From Wenzhouxiangella sp. AB-CW3 (GTDB taxonomy: Bacteria; Pseudomonadota; Gammaproteobacteria; Xanthomonadales; Wenzhouxiangellaceae): a stretch of DNA of 64,000 nt. Position numbers and translations under genes: made by a program. The stretch spans positions 3,053,225 through 3,117,224 of the forward strand of contig NZ_CP061368.1 of the NCBI RefSeq assembly GCF_014725735.1, given 5' to 3'. Under the pieces are notes generated by a model. It was given only the letters and a program-made list of their open reading frames with translations. It searched no databases and was not told the origin of the DNA. Of the stretch, positions 18,369 to 26,398 are shown piece by piece. Each line of letters opens with the position of its first letter. Within the stretch, counting starts at the first letter, position 1.

Positions 18369-18653
18369 TATTAACCCGGCACGAATGTAGATCACATTCA
18401 GGGCTTCAATCAGGGCCCGAATCAAGGCGTCGCTCGCCGCCAAGGGTGATCCCCTTGGCAAGAGCGAGAACGCAGAGTCGGGCCCTGATTGAAGTCCCTA
18501 ACTATCTGATTCTAAAAAGTCAGGCCGCAGTGTGCGCTTCGGCAGACTGCGTTATCGAAACTTGCTGTAGGAGTGCTACAGCGGCGTTTCGCTGCCTTGC
18601 TGCCGAAGCGCACACTGCGGCTGAATGCGATCTACATTCGTGCCGGGTTAATA
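18369..18653. repeat. Inverted-repeat element B with two nested hairpin arms
   Basis: Outer inverted repeats at 18369-18401 and 18621-18653 match at 32 of 33 positions. Between them lie two long hairpins. Arm 1 (18401-18498) has a 20-bp outer stem containing CTTCAATCAGGGCCCGA and an inner CCAAGGG/CCCTTGG. Arm 2 (18524-18621) has a perfect 22-bp stem, then CGAAAC/GTTTCG, then GCTGTAG-GAGTG-CTACAGC. The whole can fold as a three-arm cruciform. The GTAGGAG core of arm 2 resembles the REP elements of pseudomonads and xanthomonads. No coding capacity is apparent. Confidence 0.75.
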
Positions 18654-18741
18654 ATGCGGTCACTAATCAGCAGACATCGGATCAAGGTTCGAACTCATCA
18701 CTCCAACATCAGTAAGTTTTTTCGATTGGCGCAAGCTGTTC

Positions 18742-19413
18742 GTGGTTTTCAGCACAGCGCCAATGTACGAAGTGCCAGAGGGCCGAACACAGGTCGGTAC
18801 GCTCGATACGGCATTCGTGGAAAGTCTGGAAGCACCTATCTACTTTACCATTGCCAGCAGACTCTGGAAGGCCGAGCGTGTGGACTTTGAAAATCACGCG
18901 ATAAAAGCCAAGAAGGCGAAGGAAGGCATGGCGCCAAAGTGGAGCTCATTTGGTGGTCCGGACACTCCATTAGAGACCGCCCAACGAGTAGGTGAGTTTC
19001 TGTACGGGCATCGTTCGTTGCCTTCATTTTTAGATGAGTCTTCCCTTAGCACCCTACGTTCATTGTGTCAGGACGGACCCACTAGCACCGGCTGGTCGCC
19101 GCAATCACTCGAATACGTTCATATTGGAAACGGAAAGGCCACGGTTCGAACTTACGCCGGAGACAAACTTAACCGCACACTCGCTCGGCTACTTGAGAGC
19201 CAAGGCCTGAAGACTTCATGGAACTATGCCTCCGTGACAGTTGAGAAAGGGCCTTCCGATCCGGGAAAGCTCCGCAACCAGGTCTGCAAAGTAGTGACCA
19301 ACCTGGTGGAAGCGACATGGTCGGATGATTTTATCGAGATACTGAACAGGAATCAAAAGGCCTGGCCATTTTCACCATTTGTACCTATGGTGCCTAACGA
19401 CCTGGCCCACTAG
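18742..19413 (+). CDS. Hypothetical protein, possibly a gene remnant
   Basis: A 223-residue frame (GTG start at 18742, or ATG at 18763) without signal peptide, membrane segment or a domain I recognise. Composition is that of a normal soluble protein (for example the segment LPSFLDESSLSTLRSLCQD). It lies just after the two inverted-repeat elements and has no clear ribosome site, so it may be a truncated or transferred gene. Confidence 0.45.
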   Translation: MVFSTAPMYEVPEGRTQVGTLDTAFVESLEAPIYFTIASRLWKAERVDFENHAIKAKKAKEGMAPKWSSFGGPDTPLETAQRVGEFLYGHRSLPSFLDESSLSTLRSLCQDGPTSTGWSPQSLEYVHIGNGKATVRTYAGDKLNRTLARLLESQGLKTSWNYASVTVEKGPSDPGKLRNQVCKVVTNLVEATWSDDFIEILNRNQKAWPFSPFVPMVPNDLAH

Positions 19414-19763
19414 CAGTTAACAACGATGGAACGAAACGGCCTGCAGGCAAAAATCGAAGCACTACGCCATTGGTCGCAACCGATAAAACCAGGACCTACG
19501 TTATTCATTGTTTTACCCGCCTCCACAACCCCGCGCCAGCGTCTGATCACGGTGCGTTCAATTTCCTTTCTGCCGCGTGAATTTCGCTGCATCAGGCACC
19601 AGCCCCACCCTGAATCACCCGAAAATCCGAATCCCGGGCACGCCAACACCCGGCAGTGCAGGTTCAAGTCAGTTCCAGGTTGAGTTGAATCGTCAGGTAG
19701 GCCGTTCGCGCAGGATTTTCTTAGCCACCTGGCCTGCTACGTGAGCGCCATTCCAGACTTTCC
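19414..19763. other. Non-coding stretch between convergent genes
   Basis: About 350 bases between the hypothetical gene and the end of the leftward ATPase gene. I see no supportable gene, no terminator with a T-run and no repeat matching others in the window. Confidence 0.4.
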
Positions 19764-20969
19764 TCATGAATTGATCCAGTCCTGGATGGGGCGGGAAAGA
19801 AATTGTGCCAGGTCGATGCCGTCTGCGCCGACCAGCAGGGTGCGCTGTGGCTCGAAAGCTTTTCGGAATGCAGCCATTCCCGACAGGGCGTCACGCCGGG
19901 CCGTGCTCTTGACCTCAATGGCGAACAGGCGCTGGGCTGCTCGGACGACGAAATCCACTTCCCGATCGCCCTGGCGCCAGTAGTACAGCTCGCAGGCGCC
20001 TCGCGCAGCCTCATTGACCAGGTAGGCGCCGACGGCGGATTCCACCAGTCGACCGTAGAACTCGCTGTCGGCGCGGGCCTGTTCCGGGCTCAGGCCGGAC
20101 ATGGCGGTCATCAGTGCAGTGTTGAATACCTGCAGCTTCGGACTGGAAGCACGCTGGCGCACGGCATTGCCGGCGTATTTCTGCAGGCCCGTGAGCATGC
20201 CTGCAGCCTCCAGCAATTCCAGATAATGGGCCAGCGTTGTTGTGTTGCCGGCGTCCTGCAGCTGTCCCTGCATCTTGGTGTAGGACAGCACCTGCCCGGA
20301 AAAGCGGCAACCGAGCTCGAACAGACGACGCATCAGCGCCGGCTTGTCGACCCGGGTCAGAAGCATGACATCGCGGGCGATGGTGGTCTCGACCAATGCA
20401 TCCAGAATATACCGGCGCCAGCGCTCTGGCTCGCCGGCCAACGGTGCGGCACCGGGGTAGCTGCCGTAGTACAGATAGTCTTCCAGGGAGAAGCCGAAAG
20501 CTTCCTGCATCTCCGACAAGGACCAATGCGGCAGATGAAGGGTCTCGAATCGGCCGGCGAGGCTCTCGGTCAGGCCCTGCTGAAGCAATAGCGGCGCCGA
20601 GCCCAGCAGCACCACCTTGAGCGGGCGCTTCTCGCGGCTATCCTCGTCCCACAGCCGCTTGACGGCCTCAGACCACTGCTCAACCTTCTGGATCTCGTCG
20701 ATAACGAGGATCCCGCCAGCCTCAGCCAGCTCGAACCGCGCTGCCTCCCATTGGGACACCAGCCAGTCGCGGTCTCTCAGCGAGGGTTCGTCGGCACTCG
20801 CGAATCGAACCGGCAAGTCGATCTTTCGGGTCACCTGCTGAACCAGTGTGGTCTTGCCCACCTGACGTGCACCGGTGACGACCTGAATCCATCGCCGAGG
20901 CTCTTCCAGACGTCTCGCAAGCTCCGCAGCTTGCGATCGTTGAAACGAATTATCTGACTTACTCATCAT
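19764..20969 (-). CDS. AAA_14 / DUF4143 ATPase (first of a head-to-head pair)
   Basis: A 401-residue ATP-binding protein. The Walker A motif VVTGARQVGKTTLV lies at about residues 31-44, the Walker B GGILVIDEIQ near 90, and LKVVLLGSA near 117 fits sensor 1. The C-terminal part (from ~200) is the DUF4143 region, ending with the PD-(D/E)xK-like core EVDFVVRAAQRLFAIEVKST, which could bind or cleave nucleic acid. Such proteins are widespread in prokaryotic accessory DNA and poorly characterised. It starts beside a TTGAGTA palindrome, and its divergent neighbour encodes a second member of the same family. Confidence 0.85.
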   Translation of the reverse strand: MMSKSDNSFQRSQAAELARRLEEPRRWIQVVTGARQVGKTTLVQQVTRKIDLPVRFASADEPSLRDRDWLVSQWEAARFELAEAGGILVIDEIQKVEQWSEAVKRLWDEDSREKRPLKVVLLGSAPLLLQQGLTESLAGRFETLHLPHWSLSEMQEAFGFSLEDYLYYGSYPGAAPLAGEPERWRRYILDALVETTIARDVMLLTRVDKPALMRRLFELGCRFSGQVLSYTKMQGQLQDAGNTTTLAHYLELLEAAGMLTGLQKYAGNAVRQRASSPKLQVFNTALMTAMSGLSPEQARADSEFYGRLVESAVGAYLVNEAARGACELYYWRQGDREVDFVVRAAQRLFAIEVKSTARRDALSGMAAFRKAFEPQRTLLVGADGIDLAQFLSRPIQDWINS

Positions 20970-20970
20970 G

Positions 20971-20999
20971 TTGAGTATTTTTACTCAATGATTTGAGTA
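20971..20999. promoter_or_regulatory. TTGAGTA palindrome plus third half-site
   Basis: TTGAGTA-TTTT-TACTCAA (20971-20988) is a perfect palindrome immediately before the leftward ATPase start, and another TTGAGTA follows at 20993-20999. Three half-sites directly over the translation start suggest tight repression, possibly autoregulation by a protein encoded nearby. Confidence 0.55.
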
Positions 21000-21159
21000 C
21001 GTCAATTCAGTACGGGATCAAGCCCCCTCACAGATTCTCGAGCGGATGCGTATCGGCTTGAGTTGCTGCCGGCCTCGAAAGCAGGCGATGACGTGGTGAC
21101 CGAGGAGAGGCTGGAAGCCGCATCAGAAACGACAAGAGCCAATGGCAGGCACCCAATAA

Positions 21160-21196
21160 CCTTGCAAATCTGGAGGCTTGCTCCATAATTGCAAGG
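21160..21196. promoter_or_regulatory. CCTTGCAA inverted repeat before the second ATPase start
   Basis: CCTTGCAA (21160-21167) and TTGCAAGG (21189-21196) are perfect inverted copies, and the second ends directly against the ATG at 21197. It could be an operator or an mRNA hairpin occluding the start; this differs from the TTGAGTA site of the divergent gene. Confidence 0.4.
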
Positions 21197-22393
21197 ATGA
21201 AATCGCGCAAACTGAAAACCAGGCTGCTGGAGTACCTGGACGTATTTCCCGCCGTGGCCATGCTGGGCCCGCGCCAGGTGGGCAAGACAACCCTTGCGCT
21301 GGAGATCGGCAAGGAACTCGATGCCGTCTACCTGGACCTGGAATCACCAGCCGACCGCAACAAGCTCCGCGAGCCCGAGCTCTACCTGTCCCGCCACCGG
21401 GATCGGCTCGTTATCCTCGACGAGATCCATCGCGCTCCGGAGATCTTTCAACCCCTGCGCGGACTGATCGATGCTGCCCGGCGACAGGGACGAAAAGCAG
21501 GCCACTACCTTCTGCTGGGTTCGGCCTCGATGGACCTCCTGCAACAGACCGGAGAAAGCCTGGCCGGACGCATCGGCTACCTGGAGCTGACACCACTGGA
21601 CATCAGTGAAATCGGCGCCGACCAGCAATCAACCCTGTGGCTGCGCGGCGGATTTCCCGAAAGCCTGCTGGCCTCCGACGACAAGACCAGCCTGCTGTGG
21701 CGACAGAACTTCATTCGCACCTACCTGGAACGCGACATCCCGGCACTCGGCTCGCGAATCCCGGCCGAAACCCTGCGTCGATTCTGGACCATGCTGTCTC
21801 ACCAGCAAGGCCAACTGCTCAACGCCGCCCAGCTCGCCCGAGGCCTTGCCGTTGATGGCAAGACCGTTGCCAACTATCTCGACCTGATGGTCGATCTGCT
21901 GCTGGTAAGACGCTTGCCACCTCTTCTGGCCAATATCGGCAAACGCCAGGTTCGCTCCCCACGCACCTACGTGCGCGACAGCGGCCTGGTCCACGCACTG
22001 CTTGGCCTGGCCAACGAAGAGGAGCTGCTGGGCAGCCCGGTGGCCGGGAGCAGCTGGGAGGGGCTGGTTGTGGAATCACTGATCAATGCCGCCCCGGACG
22101 ACACCAACGCAACCTTCTATCGCACGGCTGCCGGTGCCGAAATCGATCTCGTGCTGGACATTCCGCGCCATGGCCGATGGGCATTCGAAGTCAAGTTGAG
22201 CCTGTCCCCTCGACCTCGTCGCGGCTTTCATCACGCCTGCGATGACCTCGGAACAGACCAGCGCATCGTCGTGTATCCCGGGCGGGAAGACTACCCGCTA
22301 ACCGAAGCGATCGAAGTGGTCGGATTCGCCAGCGCGGTGAACCGGCTGCAGGACCTCGACTTGCTGGCAATGCCAGCCAAACGGGACCACTGA
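21197..22393 (+). CDS. AAA_14 / DUF4143 ATPase (second of a head-to-head pair)
   Basis: A 398-residue relative of the divergent ATPase. Walker A AMLGPRQVGKTTLA is at residues 21-34, Walker B DRLVILDEI near 70 and the sensor HYLLLGSASMD near 105. The DUF4143 C-terminal region contains the nuclease-like EIDLVLDIPRHGRWAFEVKLS near 315-335. The two neighbours are clearly diverged, so they are not a recent duplication. The function of the family is unproven; a role linked to toxin-antitoxin or mobile-element biology is only suggested by context, as an antitoxin fragment and an IS21 relic follow. Confidence 0.85.
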   Translation: MKSRKLKTRLLEYLDVFPAVAMLGPRQVGKTTLALEIGKELDAVYLDLESPADRNKLREPELYLSRHRDRLVILDEIHRAPEIFQPLRGLIDAARRQGRKAGHYLLLGSASMDLLQQTGESLAGRIGYLELTPLDISEIGADQQSTLWLRGGFPESLLASDDKTSLLWRQNFIRTYLERDIPALGSRIPAETLRRFWTMLSHQQGQLLNAAQLARGLAVDGKTVANYLDLMVDLLLVRRLPPLLANIGKRQVRSPRTYVRDSGLVHALLGLANEEELLGSPVAGSSWEGLVVESLINAAPDDTNATFYRTAAGAEIDLVLDIPRHGRWAFEVKLSLSPRPRRGFHHACDDLGTDQRIVVYPGREDYPLTEAIEVVGFASAVNRLQDLDLLAMPAKRDH

Positions 22394-22540
22394 CAGAGGC
22401 ATTGCCCGATGTCGATGACGACCTGCCACGGCCGGACGAAGACTACCGATCGGTAGAGGACTGAATTCGCTCGTTGGCTTCAGTGGGCTGATCGAAGATT
22501 GATGTCTTGATGCTTTCAGTAGTGATGCCAGGATGCATCC

Positions 22541-22621
22541 ATGCAGACGACACTGACCATTGACGACGAACTGGCCCGGCTGCTCAAGCGACGCGCCGCC
22601 GAGACTGGCCGCCCGTGTTGA
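22541..22621 (+). pseudogene. VapB-like antitoxin gene cut by an IS21 element
   Basis: The reading begins with an AGGA ribosome site and MQTTLTIDDELARLLKRRAA, then ETGRP, the N terminus of VapB-type ribbon-helix-helix antitoxins of about 70-85 residues. After codon 25 the sequence changes at 22616 to an IS21-type left end and stops two codons later. The rest of the antitoxin and any VapC toxin partner are not found on the other side of the IS. Confidence 0.7.
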
Positions 22622-24470
22622 ATTGCACCCAAAATTGACCCACTAGCCCCCCGGATTTGCATCGAATTTTAACCCACGTACAACCCTTCCCTGCCAACGA
22701 ATTTTGCAGGGGTATCGAGGAGTGATAAACGTGGCATTAGTCAGCGTAATCCGGCGTTGGCATCTTCGCGATGGCACGTCCATCCGCGAGATCGCCAGGC
22801 GAACCGGCCTATCGAGAAATACAGTTCGCAAATACCTGTCCAATGAAGAGTTGGAGCCGAGCTATCCGGCTCGTAGGAGCCCCAGCAAGCTCGATGATTA
22901 CGGCAAGACCCTGACCAGTTGGCCGTTCCGCGAGTCCCGGCGGCACCGCAAGCAGCGCCGAACGGTCAAGCGGTTGTATCGGGATCTGGTCGAACTGGGT
23001 TATACCGGCTCCTATGACCGGGTTGCGGCCTTTGCCCGCCAATGGCGCCAGGGGCAGCAGGAAGCCAGGCATCTTGCCGGCAAACAGGCCTACGTGCCGC
23101 TGCAATTTGCCCCCGGCGAGGCTTTCCAGTTCGACTGGAGCGAGGACTGGGTCAGAATCAACGGTGTCAGCACCAAGCTCCAGATTGCCCATTTCAAGCT
23201 GAGCTTCAGTCGCGCTTATTTCATGCACACCTATCTGACGCAGTCCCACGAGATGCTCTTTGACGCCCACCACCACGCCTTCAGCGCCTTCGGTGGTGTC
23301 CCCGAGCGCGGCATTTACGACAACATGAAGACGGCGGTGGACAAGATCGGCCGGGGCAAGCAGCACCAGGTGAACAAGCGCTTCTACGCCATGGTCGGGC
23401 ATTACCTGTTTGAGCCGGCGCCCTGCGCAACGGCGCGCCGTTTACACAACTGCCGGAGAGCTTCCGGCACCTGCAAAGCCGGTTGCTCAAGCGCCCCGGT
23501 GGCGACCGCGAGATGGTCGATATCCTGGCGCTTGTGCTGTTGCACGATGAGCAGCTCGTGGAACAGGCCATCGTCCAGGCGCTGGAAATCGGTGAAGCCT
23601 CCAAGGACCACGTCCTGAACTGCCTCAGTCGCCTGGAGCAACCGCGGCGGCCGCAACCCCTGCACACCCCGCCGGCGCTGAAGCTGGTCAACGAGCCGCA
23701 GGCCAATACGGCCCGCTACGACATACTGAGGAGCGCCCATCATGAAGGCTGACGCCATGATCACCACCTTGAAAACCCTGAAGCTGCACGGGATGGCCGA
23801 TGCCGTAACTACCCTGGCAGGCCAATCCTCACCCCCCCTGCCAGCAGGCGCTCCCGATACTGGAGATACTGCTCAAGGCAGAAGCCTCGGAGCGCGACGT
23901 GCGCTCGATGAACTACCAGATGAAGGCTGCCAAGTTCCCGGCCTACCGGGATCTGGCCGGCTTCGACTTCAACCAGAGCGCGGTCGACAAAGCCCTGGCG
24001 CGCGCCCTGCATCGTTGCGAGTTCCTCGAGGATGCCCACAACTTCGTGCTCATCGGCGGGCCGGGGACCGGCAAAACGCACCTGGCCACAGCAATCGGCA
24101 TCCAGGCCATCCAGCATCACCGGTTGCGGGTACGCTTCCTGTCCACGGTCGAGCCGGTCAACGCGCTGGAACAGGAGAAGCAAGCCGGGCAACAGGGGCG
24201 GCTGGCCAACCGACTGATCCATACCGATCTGGTCATGCTCGATGAACTGGGCTACCTGCCTTTCAGTCAGGCCGGCGGCGCCTTGGTTTTCCACCTGATC
24301 AGCAAGCTCTACGAGCGCACCAGCATCATGATCACGACCAATCTGAGCTTCAGCGAATGGTCGAGCGTATTTGGCGATGAGAAGATGGCCACGGCCCTGT
24401 TGGACCGGCTGACGCATCATTGCCACATTCTGGAGACCGGCAACGAGAGTTACCGGCTGAAACACTCAAC
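22616..24470 (+). mobile_element. Decayed IS21-family element, right end not found
   Basis: The left end starts TGTTGAATTGCACCC, with the TG start and the internal repeats (AAAATTGACCCAC near 22631 and GAATTTTAACCCAC near 22664) expected of IS21. It carries the two genes istA and istB in the usual order with overlapping ends, but istA has an internal deletion with a frameshift and istB a frameshift. No copy of the left-end sequence in inverse orientation is visible in the 250 bases after istB, so the right end is lost or strongly diverged. The right boundary given is an estimate. Confidence 0.8.
22731..23752 (+). pseudogene. istA: IS21 transposase IstA, internally deleted
   Basis: It starts at GTG 22731 with GAGGAG upstream. 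The helix-turn-helix (SIREIARRTGLSRNTVRKYL) and the first two acidic catalytic positions (QFDWSEDW and GIYDNMKTAVDKI) are intact. After HYLFEP at about 23420 the frame breaks. A different frame then resumes with RNGAPFTQLPESFRHLQ and runs through GGDREMVDILALVLLHDEQL to the stop at 23752. The region that should contain the third catalytic glutamate (the GWEKGQVE area) is missing. This cannot be an active transposase. Confidence 0.8.
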
Positions 24471-24606
24471 AACGAATCAGGAGGGAAGCGAGGCGCGTGC
24501 ATTTCGCCGGCTACCTAAAGGGTGCCAGGATGATCCCGTTGACGACAGGCTGATTCGTTCACAAGACTTGCTCAGCCTCGTTGGGTTCGCACCGCTGTCC
24601 CGATAA
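23742..24606 (+). pseudogene. istB: IS21 helper ATPase IstB, frameshifted
   Basis: The N terminus [20 protein letters not shown] is in one frame. At the run of seven C (23832-23838) the correct protein moves to another frame ([20 protein letters not shown] onward), which holds the Walker [16 protein letters not shown] and Walker [13 protein letters not shown]. One base gained or lost in the C-run explains it; a sequencing error is possible. The last ~40 residues after SYRLKHSTT are not family-like and probably read through into flanking DNA. Confidence 0.8.
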
Positions 24607-24715
24607 CCTGCCGAACTTGACGTCGCATCGTCGTTGCGTGTGCTTGCGTACAGACAGCCACTGAGCTAGGCCACAAGATGGGCGCCTGTTGCAGCTTGCA
24701 AAGGAATGTCCCGTA

Positions 24716-25474
24716 ATGTACCGATCCGGCTTGATCCTCTCCGGAGTAACCAGACTCCAGCATGGTAGTGGCGCTGGATGGATGCGCCTGGAACTGGCTT
24801 TCTGGATTCTGGGCATCGCGTTGATCACCACTTACCTTGCAGCAACCGCCACGCTGGAGAATCAACGCACTCAGGGCATCGAGCTGTTTGCCGAGGCGAG
24901 GGCAACGGCAATGCTCGCTGGCCCGGTTGCCAACCGCCCCGCCACCAATGCGTCTGCACGGCTTCAGGACAGGCAAGCCGTTGTACCCATGCCCATCAGC
25001 GCAGGCGCTATCGAAACGCCCCCCCTGCCGATTGCGGTGTTGCGCATGGATCGAGTCGGATTGGAGGTTCCGGTTTACCCGGACATCAGCGAACTGAACC
25101 TGAGCCGTGGTGCTGGCTGGATTGGCGGAACTGCCGCGCCCAACACGGGCGGCAACGTGGCGGTTGCGGCCCATCGTGATCGCTACTTTCGACCGCTGAA
25201 GGACGTCAAGGTCGGTGACATCCTCGAGCTGGAGAGTCTCTCCGGTCGCGGTGAGTTTCGCGTGTCCAGGATTGTCATTGTCGACCCGGCCGAAGTCTCG
25301 GTACTCGATGACACTACGGTGCCCACTGTCACTCTGGTCACCTGCTACCCCTTTTATTTCATCGGCAATGCACCGCGTCGCTACATCGTGCAGGCCATTG
25401 CCGTTGATCAATCCGGGAAGGTATCCACTTCGGACGCTCTTCTCACCGCACTACCATTAGGAGAAACACCATGA
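24716..25474 (+). CDS. Class D-like sortase
   Basis: A 252-residue membrane-anchored transpeptidase. A single N-terminal hydrophobic segment (about residues 23-45, LELAFWILGIALITTYLAA) anchors it; the sortase domain covers about 100-245. The catalytic residues are visible: His153 (VAAHRD), Cys210 (TLVTCYPF) and Arg221/222 (NAPRRYIV). The TLVTCYP signature matches class D sortases and those reported from proteobacteria. I chose ATG 24716 with AAGGA upstream, although the frame is open to a TTG at 24689. The stop overlaps the start of the next gene by four bases (ATGA); that gene encodes a protein with an LPATA sorting signal, so this is a dedicated sortase-substrate pair. Confidence 0.92.
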   Translation: MYRSGLILSGVTRLQHGSGAGWMRLELAFWILGIALITTYLAATATLENQRTQGIELFAEARATAMLAGPVANRPATNASARLQDRQAVVPMPISAGAIETPPLPIAVLRMDRVGLEVPVYPDISELNLSRGAGWIGGTAAPNTGGNVAVAAHRDRYFRPLKDVKVGDILELESLSGRGEFRVSRIVIVDPAEVSVLDDTTVPTVTLVTCYPFYFIGNAPRRYIVQAIAVDQSGKVSTSDALLTALPLGETP

Positions 25475-26139
25475 ATACCCGCTTGAATGTATTGGCCATG
25501 ACATCGGCAGCCTTGCTGCTGGGTCTGGCATGGACTGGAAACTCACTGGCCCAGCAAGCCTCACCTGCGATGCCGGCGCCGGAACTGGACCGGGTCAGTT
25601 GTACCGAGGTTGACTGGCATCAGAATATGAAGCGTGACTATCCCTGGGTTGCCAACGCCTGCCATGAAGCCATCGTCGTCGATGGGCAGAAGTGGGCCCG
25701 CTTCGAGGCGGTTTTCCAGACACTGAATCGAGATGGATCGATTACCTCGAATTTCAGGAATGATCGTGGCCGCTCACTGGGCAACGTTACCCTGAAGCCG
25801 GGTCCGGATCAGCGCGTGTTGCTGGACGGTCGTCCCACACGATTTTCGGATCTGCAACGCGGCCAGGTGCTGAACTTCTACGCACCGGAAGGCATGTACG
25901 CTTTTACCACTGCGCCCGGCGTTCCGGCTACCGAAGTAGTCCAGATTGTGGAGCCGGCACCGGTTTCACAACCGCCACGACAACTGGCCCAAGCGGAACC
26001 GACAACGACGACTCGACCTGCCACCCTGCCGGCGACCGCAGGTCTACTACCGATCATGGTTTTGGGCGGACTGTTGTCGCTGTTGGGTGGAATCAGTCTG
26101 ACCATGCGTCGGTGCTTGACCGGTAGGAATGGTCGATAA
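25471..26139 (+). CDS. Exported sortase substrate with LPATA sorting signal
   Basis: A 222-residue protein with a signal peptide (residues 1-27, SAALLLGLAWTGNSLAQQA) and a classic cell-wall-sorting end: LPATA at 186-190, a hydrophobic helix (LLPIMVLGGLLSLLGGISL) and a basic tail (RRCLTGRNGR). The middle (about 50-150) is a compact beta-rich domain (DGQKWARFEAVFQTLNRDG) with no recognised function, and a Pro/Thr-rich linker precedes the signal. In a Gram-negative cell the acceptor would not be a thick wall, so the protein may be joined to peptidoglycan stems, to another protein or stay membrane-tethered. It is transcribed with the sortase and followed by a strong hairpin. Confidence 0.85.
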   Translation: MNTRLNVLAMTSAALLLGLAWTGNSLAQQASPAMPAPELDRVSCTEVDWHQNMKRDYPWVANACHEAIVVDGQKWARFEAVFQTLNRDGSITSNFRNDRGRSLGNVTLKPGPDQRVLLDGRPTRFSDLQRGQVLNFYAPEGMYAFTTAPGVPATEVVQIVEPAPVSQPPRQLAQAEPTTTTRPATLPATAGLLPIMVLGGLLSLLGGISLTMRRCLTGRNGR

Positions 26140-26167
26140 TCAGTTCTGCCACTGACTGGCAAGTTGG

Positions 26168-26203
26168 AAAAGGACATGGGCGCTGATGCGCCCATGTCCT
26201 TTT
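26168..26203 (+). terminator. Strong hairpin terminator after the sortase operon
   Basis: A perfect 16-bp stem (26168-26183 with 26188-26203) with a TGAT loop, flanked by AAAA and TTTT, lies 28 bases after the substrate gene stop. The A- and T-runs make it a likely intrinsic terminator, usable in both directions. Confidence 0.8.
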
Positions 26204-26398
26204 GCGCGGCCCGCCGAAGTCACACGGGGTCATCCCGCAAAGCCCCGTCGCGCCCGCGCAGAGCTATTCAGCGGTTCCCTAACGAACACTGTCCGATTGC
26301 AGACCAATCGAGCAAGTGTGCGCTCGCGCACAGATGAAAGTTTCCATTGCTTGCTAGGCTGATCGATCTGCCAGGCTGAATATGCCAGGAAAAAGTGT

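Noticed and set aside
23742-24606. Programmed frameshift at the C-run of istB
   Set aside because: IstB is normally made from one uninterrupted frame; together with the deleted istA, simple decay or a sequencing error is more likely.
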